From: a bacterium | Lineage (GTDB): Bacteria > Planctomycetota > UBA1135 > GCA-002686595 | DNA: 39,354 bases | Assembly: GCA_024226735.1 (NCBI GenBank) | Contig: JAAELL010000331.1 | Location: 1 to 39,354 of the forward strand | Direction: 5' to 3' | In this document: one piece after another, positions 25,327 through 34,523 of the stretch | How positions within the stretch are numbered: the first letter of the stretch is position 1 | Layout: the number at the start of each line of letters is the position of its first letter | Translations under genes and position numbers: made by a program | Notes under the pieces: model-generated | The model's database searches: none | What the model saw: only the letters and a program-made list of their open reading frames with translations | What the model was told of the DNA's origin: nothing

Positions 25327-26757
25327 CTACTTACCGTCCAGCGCGGGGAAAGGAAACAACGACGACCGCTCGTGCTCGCGCGCCATCAGCGCCCTGATGC
25401 GCTCCGCGACATCCGCGTGCTCGCCGGCCACGTTCCGCTCCTCGCCTCGGTCGAGCTCCAGGTCATAGAGCTCGAGCGGCGCGTTCGGCCGCTTGCCGAG
25501 CGCGCGGCGCACGCCCTTCCACTTGCCCATGCGCACCGCCACCTGCCCGCCGTAGCCGGGGAACTCCCAGTACAGGCACTCGTGCTCGGCCTGCTCTTCA
25601 CCGGTGAGCTCCGGCAGGAAGCTCAGCCCGTCGCCCGCCGGAGCGCCCGCGCCCGCCGCCGCGGCGAGCGTCGCCATCCAATCCCAGGCCGCCGAGGGGT
25701 GGTCGCTCGTGCTCGCGGCGCGAACGCGGGCCGGCCAGCGCACGATCAGCGGCACGCGCAGGCCGCCCTCGTACAAGCTCCCCTTGCTCCCCCGCAGCCC
25801 GCCGGCCGACGCGAAGAAGTCCGAGTCCGAGCCACCGAGCCGGTCGTACGCCGGACCGTTATCGCTCGTGAACACGACGATCGTGTCGCCTGTCAGCTCC
25901 AGCTCCTCCAGGAGCGCGACGATCCGCCCCACGCCACGGTCCATGTGCGTGACCATCGCCGCGTAGCCCGCGCGCGGCTTCGCGTGGCGAATGTAGCCAC
26001 GGTGCTCGTAGTCCTCCTCCGGGATCCGCTCGGCGTACTCGGCGAGCGACTCCGCGGGCACCTGGATCGAGAGGTGCGGAACGGCGAGCGGCAGGTACAC
26101 GAAGAAGGGTCGCTCGGCGTTCTCGCGGATGAAATCCAGCGCCTCGTCGACGAAGCGGTCCTGGGAGTAGGTCGCGCCCGTCGCACTGCGATCGTTGCCG
26201 GCGAGCTGTTCCTTCTTCGCGTTGCGCCAGAGGTAGCGCGGGTAGTGGTTGTGCGCGTGCTTCTGGCAGTTGTAGCCGTAGAAGAGGTCGAACCCCTGGC
26301 GGTTCGGATCGCCGCTCGAGCCCTCGTAACCCAGCCCCCACTTGCCGATCGCCGCCGTCGCGTAGCCCTCGGCGCGCAAGACTTCGGCGAGCGTCACGTC
26401 CGCGTCCGCGAGCGGGTTCTGGCCCGGAAAGTAGCCCTCCGGTGCCTGCTCGCCCTTGCGCCGCTCGGGCGGATTGCCGTTGTTGCGAATGCGCGCGTGG
26501 CCGGGGTGCAGCCCCGTCATCAAGCACGCGCGGGAAGGGGCGCACACGGCGTTGCCGGCGTAGTGCTGCGTGAAGCGCATGCCCGCGGCCGCGAGCCGAT
26601 CGAGGTGCGGCGTGCGGATCCACTTCTGCCCGTAGCAACCGAGCTCCGCGTAGCCGAGGTCGTCAGCCAGAATGAAGACGATGTTGGGCGGCTTCTCCGC
26701 TGCGTGGGCCGCGGACGCGACCCACGCCACGAGAAGAGCAAGTGCAAGGGTGCGCAT
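25327..26757 (-). CDS. Secreted type I sulfatase (arylsulfatase A-like)
   Basis: 476 residues, signal peptide [20 protein letters not shown]. The sulfatase core is complete: [21 protein letters not shown] (two calcium-binding aspartates at ~32-33) and [12 protein letters not shown] at ~71-82. There the cysteine (~72) of C-x-P-S-R is the one an FGE enzyme turns into formylglycine. IGKWGLG follows at ~136, with Gly where many sulfatases have His, common in one branch of S1 sulfatases; then [10 protein letters not shown] and [24 protein letters not shown]. It would remove sulfate esters from glycans in the periplasm or outside. Its ATG overlaps the stop of the upstream PA14 remnant (TGATG), implying translational coupling. 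Substrate sugar cannot be read from sequence. Confidence 0.92.
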   Translation of the reverse strand: MRTLALALLVAWVASAAHAAEKPPNIVFILADDLGYAELGCYGQKWIRTPHLDRLAAAGMRFTQHYAGNAVCAPSRACLMTGLHPGHARIRNNGNPPERRKGEQAPEGYFPGQNPLADADVTLAEVLRAEGYATAAIGKWGLGYEGSSGDPNRQGFDLFYGYNCQKHAHNHYPRYLWRNAKKEQLAGNDRSATGATYSQDRFVDEALDFIRENAERPFFVYLPLAVPHLSIQVPAESLAEYAERIPEEDYEHRGYIRHAKPRAGYAAMVTHMDRGVGRIVALLEELELTGDTIVVFTSDNGPAYDRLGGSDSDFFASAGGLRGSKGSLYEGGLRVPLIVRWPARVRAASTSDHPSAAWDWMATLAAAAGAGAPAGDGLSFLPELTGEEQAEHECLYWEFPGYGGQVAVRMGKWKGVRRALGKRPNAPLELYDLELDRGEERNVAGEHADVAERIRALMAREHERSSLFPFPALDGK

Positions 26758-27190
26758 CAGCGGTACAGGTTCAGAGCCGGAATGGGCCCGCGCTTCACGC
26801 CCGGTCCCGAGAGATCGACCTCGAGCATCTTCTCGCCGCGCGCGCAGAAGTACTCGACACGGATCGGATGGTAGCCAGCTTTCAGCCCGAGGCGCCCGAC
26901 GCGCTCGCGCAGGCCGTGGACACCGTCGTTGTCGACGACGCGCTCGTCGCCGATCCAGAGCACGCTGCCGCCCACCGAACGCGTGCGGAAGGAGTAGATC
27001 CCGTCCTTGGGCACGCTGATGTGGCCGCGGAAGCGCAGACCGAAGCCTTCGGTCGCCGCGACGACCGAAGCGTCGATCGCCTCCGCCTCGCCGTGCCGGA
27101 CGGGGTCGGTCGCGGTCATCCCGGCGACCGACTTCCAGCTTCCTTCGAAGTGGCTGACACGAACACGGCGAAGAGCGCGAGGAGCTTCAT
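26757..27190 (-). pseudogene. Secreted PA14-domain protein with a frameshift after the signal peptide
   Basis: From 26757 to 27119 an uninterrupted frame encodes most of a small PA14 sugar-binding domain ([43 protein letters not shown], ending IPALNLYR). Its N-terminal strand ([12 protein letters not shown]) lies in the same frame further upstream, but with no start codon that would export it. The signal peptide [13 protein letters not shown] starts at 27190 in another frame and hits TGA at that PA14 methionine. So the gene looks like a signal-PA14 protein broken by an indel near 27150. A start at 27119 could still yield a cytoplasmic fragment of 120 residues. PA14 proteins next to sulfatases are common in planctomycetes. 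The downstream sulfatase start overlaps its stop by one base. Confidence 0.65.
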
Positions 27191-27281
27191 GCCCCCATTA
27201 TGACGAGGCATGCCCGCCATGGTGACGCGGCGCCGCGCCTGCCTGGGATGGGGCTGGCCGCGGCGGGTGGGAATCGGGATC

Positions 27282-28268
27282 ATGGCGACGATGAGGACCA
27301 CGACGATCTGGCTGCTGAACAACTGCATGCCCTTGGTGGGGATGATCGCGGTCTCGGCCTGCCGCGCGACGGAGCCGAGCCCGACCGCTGCCCCCGCCGG
27401 GCCGCGTGTGCTCTGCGTCCAGGCCCACCCGGATGACGAGACGAGCTACGCCGCGACGCTCTACAAGATCGCGACGCACATGGGCGGCACCTGCGACATC
27501 GTCCTGATCACCAACGGTGAAGGTGGCTTCAAGTACTCGACGCTCGCCGAGAGCCTCTACGGTGCCGAGCTCACCGACGAAGCCGTCGGCCGCGCCGAGC
27601 TGCCCGCGATCCGCAAGCGAGAGATGCGCGCCGGAGCCGACCTGCTCGAGGTGGCGGACATCGAGTTCCTCGACCAGACCGACCACCGTTACAGCCAGGA
27701 CCCGCGCGAGGTCCTGGGGCGCGATGCCGACGTGTGGGACCTCGAGTGGATCGGGAGCGAGCTCGACCGCGTCCTCGCCCGCGGCTACGACTTCGTCTTC
27801 ACGATGGCACCGACGCCGGAGACACACGGCCACCACCAGGCCGCGACCGTCCTCGCACTGCGCGCGGTCAAGCGCATGCCGGAGCTGGCGCGCCCGGTCG
27901 TGCTCTGCGCGCGCCCCGTACCGGAAGACGAGCTCGAAGCCCCCTTCACCCCCGGGCTCGACGCCTACGGCGTGACGCGCGTGCGCGCGGACGCGGGCCC
28001 GTTCGACTTCGATCGCACACAGCCCTTCGGCCACCGCGGCCGCCTCGACTACCGCATCGTCGTCAACTGGGTGATCGCCGCGCACAAGTCGCAGGGCACG
28101 ATGCAGCTGGCGATGAACCGCGGCGCGCGCGAACGTTTTTGGCTGTTCGACCTCGACGTGCCCGGCGCGGTAGAGCGCACGCAGTTCCTGTTCGATGCGC
28201 TCGCTGAGCCACAGTTCGAGACGAAGACGTACGAGGCCTCCGCCGGTACGAACGCGGGGAGCCAGTGA
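27282..28268 (+). CDS. PIG-L family deacetylase, lipoprotein
   Basis: About 328 residues from the ATG at 27282; 27291 is an equally good start and the open frame reaches 27210. A lipoprotein signal ends at VSAC (Cys ~27). The catalytic domain has CVQAHPDDE at ~45-53 (the zinc-binding and catalytic HPDD signature of LmbE/PIG-L deacetylases), ITNGEGG, LPAIRKREMRAGADLL and ETHGHHQAA (third zinc histidine). These enzymes remove N-acetyl groups from GlcNAc-type sugars or conjugates. The stop overlaps the GTG of the next gene by four bases (GTGA), so the two are coupled. The neighbouring NagX-like acyltransferase makes an amino-sugar substrate plausible, but this is inference. Confidence 0.85.
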   Translation: MATMRTTTIWLLNNCMPLVGMIAVSACRATEPSPTAAPAGPRVLCVQAHPDDETSYAATLYKIATHMGGTCDIVLITNGEGGFKYSTLAESLYGAELTDEAVGRAELPAIRKREMRAGADLLEVADIEFLDQTDHRYSQDPREVLGRDADVWDLEWIGSELDRVLARGYDFVFTMAPTPETHGHHQAATVLALRAVKRMPELARPVVLCARPVPEDELEAPFTPGLDAYGVTRVRADAGPFDFDRTQPFGHRGRLDYRIVVNWVIAAHKSQGTMQLAMNRGARERFWLFDLDVPGAVERTQFLFDALAEPQFETKTYEASAGTNAGSQ

Positions 28269-29365
28269 CCTCCGGCCGCCCTGCCCCGCAGAAGCGCTTG
28301 CGCTCGCTCGACGCGCTGCGCGGGTTCGACATGTTCTGGATCATCGGCGGGCACGCGATCTTCGCGGCCTGGGCCGCGTCGAACAGCTGGGGCTGGCTCG
28401 ACGCGGTCGAGGCCCAGATGCACCACCCCGAGTGGCACGGATTCGCGGCCTGGGACCTGATCTTCCCCCTGTTCCTCTTCATCGCCGGCGTCACCCTGCC
28501 GTTCTCCCTCACCCGGCGCGTCGAGGCCGGCGCCGACCCGCGCAGCCTGCACGGACACGTCGTGCGCCGCGGCCTGACGCTCGTGCTGTTCGGCGCGATC
28601 TACAACGGCCTGCTCACGCTCGACTTCGCGAACGTGCGCTACGCGAGCGTGCTCGGACGCATCGGCCTCGCCTGGATGGGCGCCGGACTGATCGTCCTGC
28701 ACACGCGAACGCGCGGACAGCTCCTGTGGGTCGCAGGACTCCTCGTCGGGTATTGGATCGCACTGACGCGCGTGCCGGTCCCCGGCTTCGGCGCCGGCGA
28801 CCTCGCCCCCGGCCACACGTTGACCGACTGGGTCGACCGCCACCTCGTGCCCGGCCGGCTGTACCGCGAGGTGCGCGACCCCGAAGGCCTGTTCGCGACG
28901 CTGCCCGCGATCGGCACGGCGCTGATCGGGGCGCTGGCGGGCACGTGGCTGCGGCGCGCCGACGTGCGCGATGGGCGGCGCCTCTTGGGTCTGTTGTGCG
29001 CGGGCGCGCTGTGCCTCGCGGTCGGCGGGCTCTGGGACCGCGTCTTCCCGATCAACAAGAACCTGTGGACGAGCTCGTTCGTGCTCTGGTGCGCGGGCTG
29101 GAGCCTCCTGCTGCTCGCCACGTTCCACCTGGTGATCGACGTGTGGGGCCTCGAGCGCTGGTCGTTCTTCTTCGTGGTCATCGGCTCCAACGCGATCACG
29201 ATCTACATGCTCCAGACGTTCCTCTCGTTCGAGGGGCTCGCGGACCTCCTGCTGTCCAAGGGCGGCCACAAGTTTCACCCCGCCCTGCTGGCGGGCGGGG
29301 GTCTCGCCCTCAAGTGGGCGCTGCTCTACACGATGTACCGGCGCAAGCTGTTCCTGCGCGTGTGA
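28265..29365 (+). CDS. NagX/HGSNAT-like integral membrane acyltransferase (DUF5009 type)
   Basis: 366 residues beginning with GTG inside the stop of the deacetylase gene. The opening LRSLDALRGFDMFWIIGGH is the family signature (the histidine is the proposed acetyl carrier in human heparan-alpha-glucosaminide N-acetyltransferase). It is followed by about nine or ten hydrophobic helices, with FPLFLFIAGVTLPFSL, GRIGLAWMGAGLIVL, NKNLWTSSFVLWCAGWSLLLL and VVIGSNAITIYMLQ as typical blocks. Such proteins sit in the inner membrane and act on glucosamine-containing sugars; bacterial NagX is tied to chitin or GlcNAc use, though its reaction is not firmly established. Next to a deacetylase, it suggests amino-sugar remodelling. 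Confidence 0.85.
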   Translation: MTSGRPAPQKRLRSLDALRGFDMFWIIGGHAIFAAWAASNSWGWLDAVEAQMHHPEWHGFAAWDLIFPLFLFIAGVTLPFSLTRRVEAGADPRSLHGHVVRRGLTLVLFGAIYNGLLTLDFANVRYASVLGRIGLAWMGAGLIVLHTRTRGQLLWVAGLLVGYWIALTRVPVPGFGAGDLAPGHTLTDWVDRHLVPGRLYREVRDPEGLFATLPAIGTALIGALAGTWLRRADVRDGRRLLGLLCAGALCLAVGGLWDRVFPINKNLWTSSFVLWCAGWSLLLLATFHLVIDVWGLERWSFFFVVIGSNAITIYMLQTFLSFEGLADLLLSKGGHKFHPALLAGGGLALKWALLYTMYRRKLFLRV

Positions 29366-29386
29366 TCGATCCGTATCGTGTCGCAC

Positions 29387-29935
29387 ATGCCTGCCAAGCG
29401 CGAAGACCTGCTCGTCTGGATGGACCTGGAGATGACCGGCCTCGACCCCGAGAAGGAGCGCATCATCGAGATCGCCGTCCTGCTCACCGACGCCGAGCTC
29501 GAGATCGTGGCCGAGGGGCCCGAGCTGGTCGTGCACCAGTCGGACGCACTGCTCGCGGCGATGGACGCGTGGAACACCGAGCACCACGGCGCATCCGGGC
29601 TCACCGAGCGCGTACGCGCCTCGACGCTCGACGATGCCGCCGCCGAGCAGAAGGTCCTGACGTTCCTGCGCAAGCACTGCGCGGAGAAGACCTCGCCCCT
29701 CGCCGGCAACTCGGTGTGGCAGGACCGGCGCTTCCTCGCGCGCTACATGCCGCGCGTCGACGACTTCATGCACTACCGCATCGTCGATGTGTCGTCGGTG
29801 AAGGAGCTGGCGCGGCGCTGGTACCCCGGTCCGTTCGCCAAGGCGCCGGCGAAGCGCAATTCGCACAGGGCACTCGACGACATCAAGGAGTCGATCGAGG
29901 AGCTGCGGTACTGGCGGACAGCGGTTTTCAGGTAA
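29387..29935 (+). CDS. orn: Oligoribonuclease (DEDDh 3'-5' exonuclease)
   Basis: 182 residues, the standard length of Orn, which degrades 2-5 nt RNA remnants and pGpG to nucleotides. The DEDDh motifs are visible: VWMDLEMTGLD (Asp ~13, Glu ~15), AGNSVWQDRRFLARYMP (Asp), YRIVDVSSVKELARRWYP and NSHRALDDIKESI (His and final Asp). I prefer the ATG at 29387; a GTG at 29378 would add three residues. It begins about 21 nt after the acyltransferase gene on the same strand, so it may be the last gene of a three-gene transcript, although its housekeeping role has no clear link to the other two. Confidence 0.93.
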   Translation: MPAKREDLLVWMDLEMTGLDPEKERIIEIAVLLTDAELEIVAEGPELVVHQSDALLAAMDAWNTEHHGASGLTERVRASTLDDAAAEQKVLTFLRKHCAEKTSPLAGNSVWQDRRFLARYMPRVDDFMHYRIVDVSSVKELARRWYPGPFAKAPAKRNSHRALDDIKESIEELRYWRTAVFR

Positions 29936-29984
29936 GTCGCGTGATGTAGAAGGCCATGCGGGGTCTTCCTGGAGGAGGTCTCCC

Positions 29985-32420
29985 ATGCAAAACGCGCTAC
30001 GCGTCGCTCTCGTCCTGTGCCTAGCCTTGCCCGCGGCCGCGGATGTCCTGCGCGTCGGGCCTGCCCAGCCCTATTCGGAGGTCGCGGACGCGGTCGCCGC
30101 GGCGGTGGACGGCGACCTGATCCTGATCGCGAGCGGCACGTACGCAGGCTTCACCGTCGACGACAAGGCGCTCTGGATCGCCGCCCACCCTGGCGCCCAC
30201 GTCGTGGTCGGCGAGGTCGCCGTCGACGACCTGGCTGCGGGAAAGTCGCTGCGGTTGACGGGTTTCTCGGACCAGCGCAAGGGACTGAGCCTGACGAACT
30301 GCACGGGCTCGGTACGGGTCCACGAGTGACGCTCGACGTCCGGGCGATCGGAGCTGATCGAGGTGCTCGGCTGCGACCGCGTCACGCTCGCAGACTGCCG
30401 CATCCACGGCCAACGGGTGAGCTGGCCCCTGGAAGGCGCGCCAGGGCTGGCGCTGACCGCCTCGCAGGCCGTCGTCCATCGCAGCAGCTTTCGCGGCGCG
30501 TGTGACTATCCCAGGAGCGGCGCAGGAGCGACTGTGCGCTCTTCGTTCGCGCTGACGATCGACACCGAGCTGCGCGGCGAGGACGGCATCCAGGGCGATA
30601 CGTGCCACGCCTTCGGACACGTCTATCCCAGCGGCGGTGGCGACGGCGTCCAGGTCCTGAACGGCGCCCACCTCGTGTCGATTGGCGGGAGCATCACGGC
30701 CGGCCCGGGCGGAACGGACCCGTGCGGGCCGTCCGAACCGGACGGCGCCGCGGTCGTCGTCGTCGCCTCGACGCACGACGTGCTCTCTTCCCCGCAGCGC
30801 CACATGAGCGGTCCCTCCCTCGTGCAGGCCGGTGACACGATGACGTTCTCCTTCCACGGCGAGCCCGGGGACACCATCACCCTGCTCGAGGGTCCCGACG
30901 AGGTCTTTCAATACGACGCGAACCTCGCTGGCGTCTGGCAACTCGAACCCACGACTTCGACGCCGACGATCGTCGGCGTCGTCGGGGCCACGGGAACGCT
31001 CGACCACACGCTCGCCGCAGGCTTGTCCCCGGGTAGCCAGCACACGGAGCGGCGCTTTCAGATGCTCGTGCGCGACGCGGCCGGCCTGTCGTTCCTGGGC
31101 TCGAGCCACGACGTGGCCGTCCTCAACGACCTTGGTTTCGGCCTCTGCCACCCGATCTACTACGTGCGCAAAGGTGCCGGGCCGGGCAGCGACGGGCGTA
31201 CTTGGGCGACCGCCTTCGGCGAGCTCGCCGAAGCGCTTGACGCGATCAATGTCGCCCAGGGGCTCTGCCCGGGCTTCGCGCCCGAGGTCTGGATCACGGC
31301 CGGTACCTACACGCCGTCGCCCGTCACGCTCGATCCGTTCGAGGTCTTCTTCGTCCGCTCTGGCACGCAGCTCTACGGCGGCTTCGTTGGCATCGAGACA
31401 CTCCGCAACGAACGCGATCCGGACCTCAACCGTACGGTGCTGAGCGGTGACCTGCTCGGGAACGACGGACCGGACTTCAGCGGGTACGCCGACAATTCCG
31501 CGAGCATCGTGTTCACGTTCGACGCCGTGCTCGACGGGCTGGTCGTACGCGGCGCCTGGAGGACGGCCGTCTTCAACTACGGCGGCGACGACCTGGTCGT
31601 GCGGCACTGCGAGATTCGCGAGAACCTCTCCAACTCGTCCGGCGCTGGCTTTCTGGGAAACGAAGGGAACGGGCGCCAGCTCTTCGTCAACACCCTTTTC
31701 TACCGCAACCGTGCTGACATCGACGGCGGTGGCCTCTTCGCGCCGAGCAGCGCGTACGTCGTGAACTGCCGCTTCGTCGAGAACGAAGCGCTCCTCGAAG
31801 GCGGAGCTGCCTGGTTCTCCGACCACCCCTTCGGGGGCGTCGTCGCTGGCTCGACGTTCATCGGCAATCGTGCTTCAACCGGCGGAGCGATCGCCTCGCA
31901 ACACATCGTGGCCGAATTCGAGATCGTGAACTGTAGCTTCGTCGCGAACGAAGCGACGGCGACGGCCGGTGGCGTCGAGCTCGACGGCTCGCAGCTGGCG
32001 GTCTACGGCTCGCTGTTCTGGCGCAACGCGGTGAATGGCGTTCAGGACGAAGCGGCACAGCTCGCCGGCGACCAGGTCGAGATCGGGTTCTCGCTCGTCC
32101 AGGGCTGGACGGGCAATCTCGGTGGCGTCGGCAACTTCCACGGCAACCCGCGCTTCGTCGACATGGATGGCCCGGACGGCATGCTCGGCAACCTCGACGA
32201 CGACCTGCGGCTGCAGCCAACGTCCGTGTGCATCGACGCGGGACGCTGGGCGGCTCTGCCGATGGACCTGCTCGACCTCGACGGCGACGGCGACACCGGT
32301 GAGCTCTTGCCTGTCGACCTCGACGGCAACGCACGCGTCGTCGGTCAGACCCGCCATGCGCCGGAACCCTCTCGGTTCCGCATCGTCGACATCGGCGCCT
32401 ACGAGACCCCGCTGCAGTAG
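29985..32420 (+). pseudogene. Secreted parallel beta-helix protein interrupted by one in-frame TGA
   Basis: An ATG at 29985 with a strong ribosome site (GGAGGAGG) opens a signal peptide (MQNALRVALVLCLALPAAA) and runs 114 residues to TGA at 30327-30329. The same frame then stays open to 32420, giving an 811-residue protein if the TGA is read as sense. Content supports one gene: beta-helix rungs before the stop (SLTNCTGSVRVHE) continue after it (VLGCDRVTLADCRIHG). Later come YYVRKGAGPGSDGRTWATAF and many rungs of the type VVRHCEIREN, FVNTLFYRN and VVNCRFVENEA. The end CIDAG...VDIGAYE is typical of the choice-of-anchor Q domain. The 3' part might start at the GTG 30363, but it would lack a signal. 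A single base change is the simplest cause; sequencing error is possible. Confidence 0.75.
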
Positions 32421-32451
32421 CCCGTTCTCGAACCGAGACGCGCTCATCCGG

Positions 32452-32494
32452 GCATGCTCTACAATCCGGGTTGGAGCGAACCCGTTGAGCATGC
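32452..32494. terminator. Two-part hairpin in convergent spacer
   Basis: GCATGCTC pairs with GAGCATGC, and inside them CGGGTT pairs with AACCCG around a 6-nt loop. It follows the beta-helix gene by ~30 nt and precedes the end of the convergent MFS gene. There is no T-run. A terminator or small structured RNA element is possible. Confidence 0.4.
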
Positions 32495-32571
32495 TGCAGG
32501 ATCCCGCCCCCCGCGCGCGGCGGTGACGACTCCGCCGCGCTGACCCGTGCCGCCGGAGCTCTCGAGGCGCC

Positions 32572-32605
32572 GCTTGCGGACGTGCCGCGCTGAGGAGCCG
32601 CAAGC
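32572..32605. terminator. 8-bp hairpin before the end of the MFS gene
   Basis: GCTTGCGG and CCGCAAGC pair perfectly with an 18-nt loop, and flanking GAGGCG/CGCCTG-type bases extend the pairing imperfectly. It sits just past the MFS stop in the minus direction, so it may end that transcript. Confidence 0.35.
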
Positions 32606-32615
32606 CGCGCCTGCC

Positions 32616-33860
32616 TCACCGGTTTCCGGATGCCATCCGCGTCGCTTCCGGCAGTCCGCGCAGGCGCCACATCGCGACGATGCCGACCACCGGCCCGATC
32701 GCCAGGACGACGAACACGCGACTCCAGCCCAGCGGCTCGATGAGCGACGAGATGCCTTGGATCGTGATCGCGGTCAACAGGAACCCGAGGCTGGTCTGCA
32801 TCGCGAGCGCGGTTCCAACGTAGCGCGCGTCGCAGAGCTCCGAGACCGCCGCGCTGAACTGCGCGCTGTCGGCCACGACGGCAAAACCCCACACCAGGCA
32901 CACGACGGTCAGAACCTCGGGTCGGTCGAAGAACGCTCCGGCGACGACACAGCAGGCACCGGAGACGGCCAGGCTCCAAATCGCGACCGTCGTGCGCCCG
33001 AGGCGATCGGCGAAGAGGCCCGCGAGGACGCAGCCTACGGCGCCGATCGCGACGACGCCGAACCCGGCGAGGCGTGCGCTCGATGAGGCGAGCCCGGCCT
33101 TCTCGTAGCTCTGCATCAACAGCCGCGGCACCCACGTCCACATCGCGTACAGCTCCCACATGTGTCCGAGGTAGCCGAGGTTCGCGAGCCGCAAGGGGCG
33201 CTCGGTGAACGTGCGCGTCGCAAAGCGCCAGTCGAAGGGAGCGCTCCGCGCGAGGTGCGGGCCGGGGCGCACGAAGGCCGCGACGAGGATCGCCGCGAGC
33301 ACCGCGAAGCCGGACGACGCATAGAGCACGGGTCGCCACGGCGGCATTCCTGCCGTGCCGAACACGGGCAGAGCATTGAACAGATGCGGCAGCGCCGAGC
33401 CGAGCGTCAGCGCACCGACGAGCAACCCGATCGTCAAGCCGCGGTCGGCCTTCGACCACGACGCGACCAGCTTCATCCCCGGCGGGTAGACGCCCGCGAG
33501 ACAAATGCCGGTGACGAAGCGCATCCCGATCGCGAGGCCTGGGCCGCCGGCGCCGTCGAGTGCGGGGATGCTCGCGTTCGCCAGCGCCCCGAGCAGCGCG
33601 CACACGGCGAACAGCTTCGCCGCCGAGACACGGTCCGAGAGGCTGGTGATCGCGCTCGCCAGGGCGCCGGCGACGAAGCCCAGCTGCACGCTCATCGTGA
33701 GCCACGCCCGCGACGTCGCGTCGAGCGCCCACTCCGCCTCGAGCTGCGGCACGACGGCCGACGCCGAGAACCAGAGCGACATCGCGAGCAGCTCGGCCAT
33801 CGCCAGCGCGGTCAGCACGGGCCACTTGCGGCCCTCTTGCGCGGTGGATCGGTCGGGCAT
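32616..33860 (-). CDS. MFS transporter
   Basis: 414 residues with about twelve hydrophobic helices and MFS landmarks: ALAMAELLAMSLWFSASAV in helix 1, the loop 2-3 motif ITSLSDRVSAAKLF, GICLAGVYPPGMKLVASW in helix 4, and LFADRLGRTTVA as the second-half loop. No signal peptide is expected. The ligand is not readable: the closest impression is of the CynX/NNP-like planctomycete MFS proteins. It lies alone on the minus strand between two damaged beta-helix genes. A role in sialic acid or sugar uptake is possible, since no other sialate transporter is seen, but that is a guess. Confidence 0.85.
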   Translation of the reverse strand: MPDRSTAQEGRKWPVLTALAMAELLAMSLWFSASAVVPQLEAEWALDATSRAWLTMSVQLGFVAGALASAITSLSDRVSAAKLFAVCALLGALANASIPALDGAGGPGLAIGMRFVTGICLAGVYPPGMKLVASWSKADRGLTIGLLVGALTLGSALPHLFNALPVFGTAGMPPWRPVLYASSGFAVLAAILVAAFVRPGPHLARSAPFDWRFATRTFTERPLRLANLGYLGHMWELYAMWTWVPRLLMQSYEKAGLASSSARLAGFGVVAIGAVGCVLAGLFADRLGRTTVAIWSLAVSGACCVVAGAFFDRPEVLTVVCLVWGFAVVADSAQFSAAVSELCDARYVGTALAMQTSLGFLLTAITIQGISSLIEPLGWSRVFVVLAIGPVVGIVAMWRLRGLPEATRMASGNR

Positions 33861-33929
33861 CGAGCCGAGAGATTGCGGGGATCGGAGCGCGGTGGCAAGT
33901 TCGAGAAGGAGTTGCCGTCGTTTCCGGCT

Positions 33930-34520
33930 TGCGCGGCAAGCTACGGCCGCGTGACGGCGACCCAGTCCGTGTTCGCGCGGAACAGCGAGGGCTTCCGCCT
34001 CAACAACGCGACGTTCCCCACGAGTGGGATCACGCTGGAGCTACGCTCCTCTCTCGTCGTCGACCAGAACTCGTTCGCCGTCGAGGGGGCGGTCTAACTC
34101 TTCGACTGCAACGTTGGCGACGGCGACCAGCAGGGCAGCAGCGGCAACATCTCCGTCGATCCACTGTTCGTCCAGCCGAGCACGGGCGACTACCGGCTCG
34201 GCTTCGCGAGCGCGTGCGTCGATGCGCTTCCGCCCGACGCGACCGCGCTCGACCTGACGACTCTGTGGCTCGCGCGCGGCCCGCAGCTCCCCGTCCCCGA
34301 TCCGACGCCATTTGGCGACCGCTGGCTGCCGCTGTCCCTGCTCGAGCTCGCCGGCATGCACAAGGTCCGGACCGCCGATCCGTTCCGCGACGTCGTCTAC
34401 ATCCCCGATGTCCCAGCGCTGATCGGCATGCAGTTCAGCTTCCAAGCGCTGAGCCGCTCGTCGGCAGCTCCCGCAGGCGCCGCGTGGACGGACGCGATCA
34501 CGACGACGATCACGCCGTGA
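33930..34520 (+). pseudogene. C-terminal remnant of a beta-helix protein with an in-frame TAA
   Basis: The frame reads YGRVTATQSVFARNSEGFRL, LELRSSLVVDQNSFAVEGAV, then TAA at 34095-34097. In the same frame it continues LFDCNVGDGDQQGSSGN, SVDPLFVQPSTGDYRLGFAS, CVDA and on to TGA at 34518-34520. These are the closing rungs of a parallel beta-helix; 'DPLF...GDYRL...S.C.DA' is the usual ending before the anchor region. A tyrosine codon TAC changed to TAA explains the stop (EGAVYLFDCN). No start, signal peptide or N-terminal rungs exist upstream, because the MFS gene begins 70 nt away. So the gene is both truncated and stopped. It ends 3 nt before the convergent ABC gene. Confidence 0.7.
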
Positions 34521-34523
34521 GGC

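Noticed and set aside
27116..27328. A 70-codon minus-strand open frame as an independent gene
   Set aside because: Only its last 24 codons look protein-like (a signal peptide), and they belong to the PA14 gene. The rest overlaps the start of the PIG-L gene.
32547..34097. Plus-strand frames opposite the MFS gene joined to the beta-helix remnant
   Set aside because: The part before ~33930 is antisense to the MFS gene and rich in Arg/Ala/Glu without rungs. Only the part after it is beta-helix-like.
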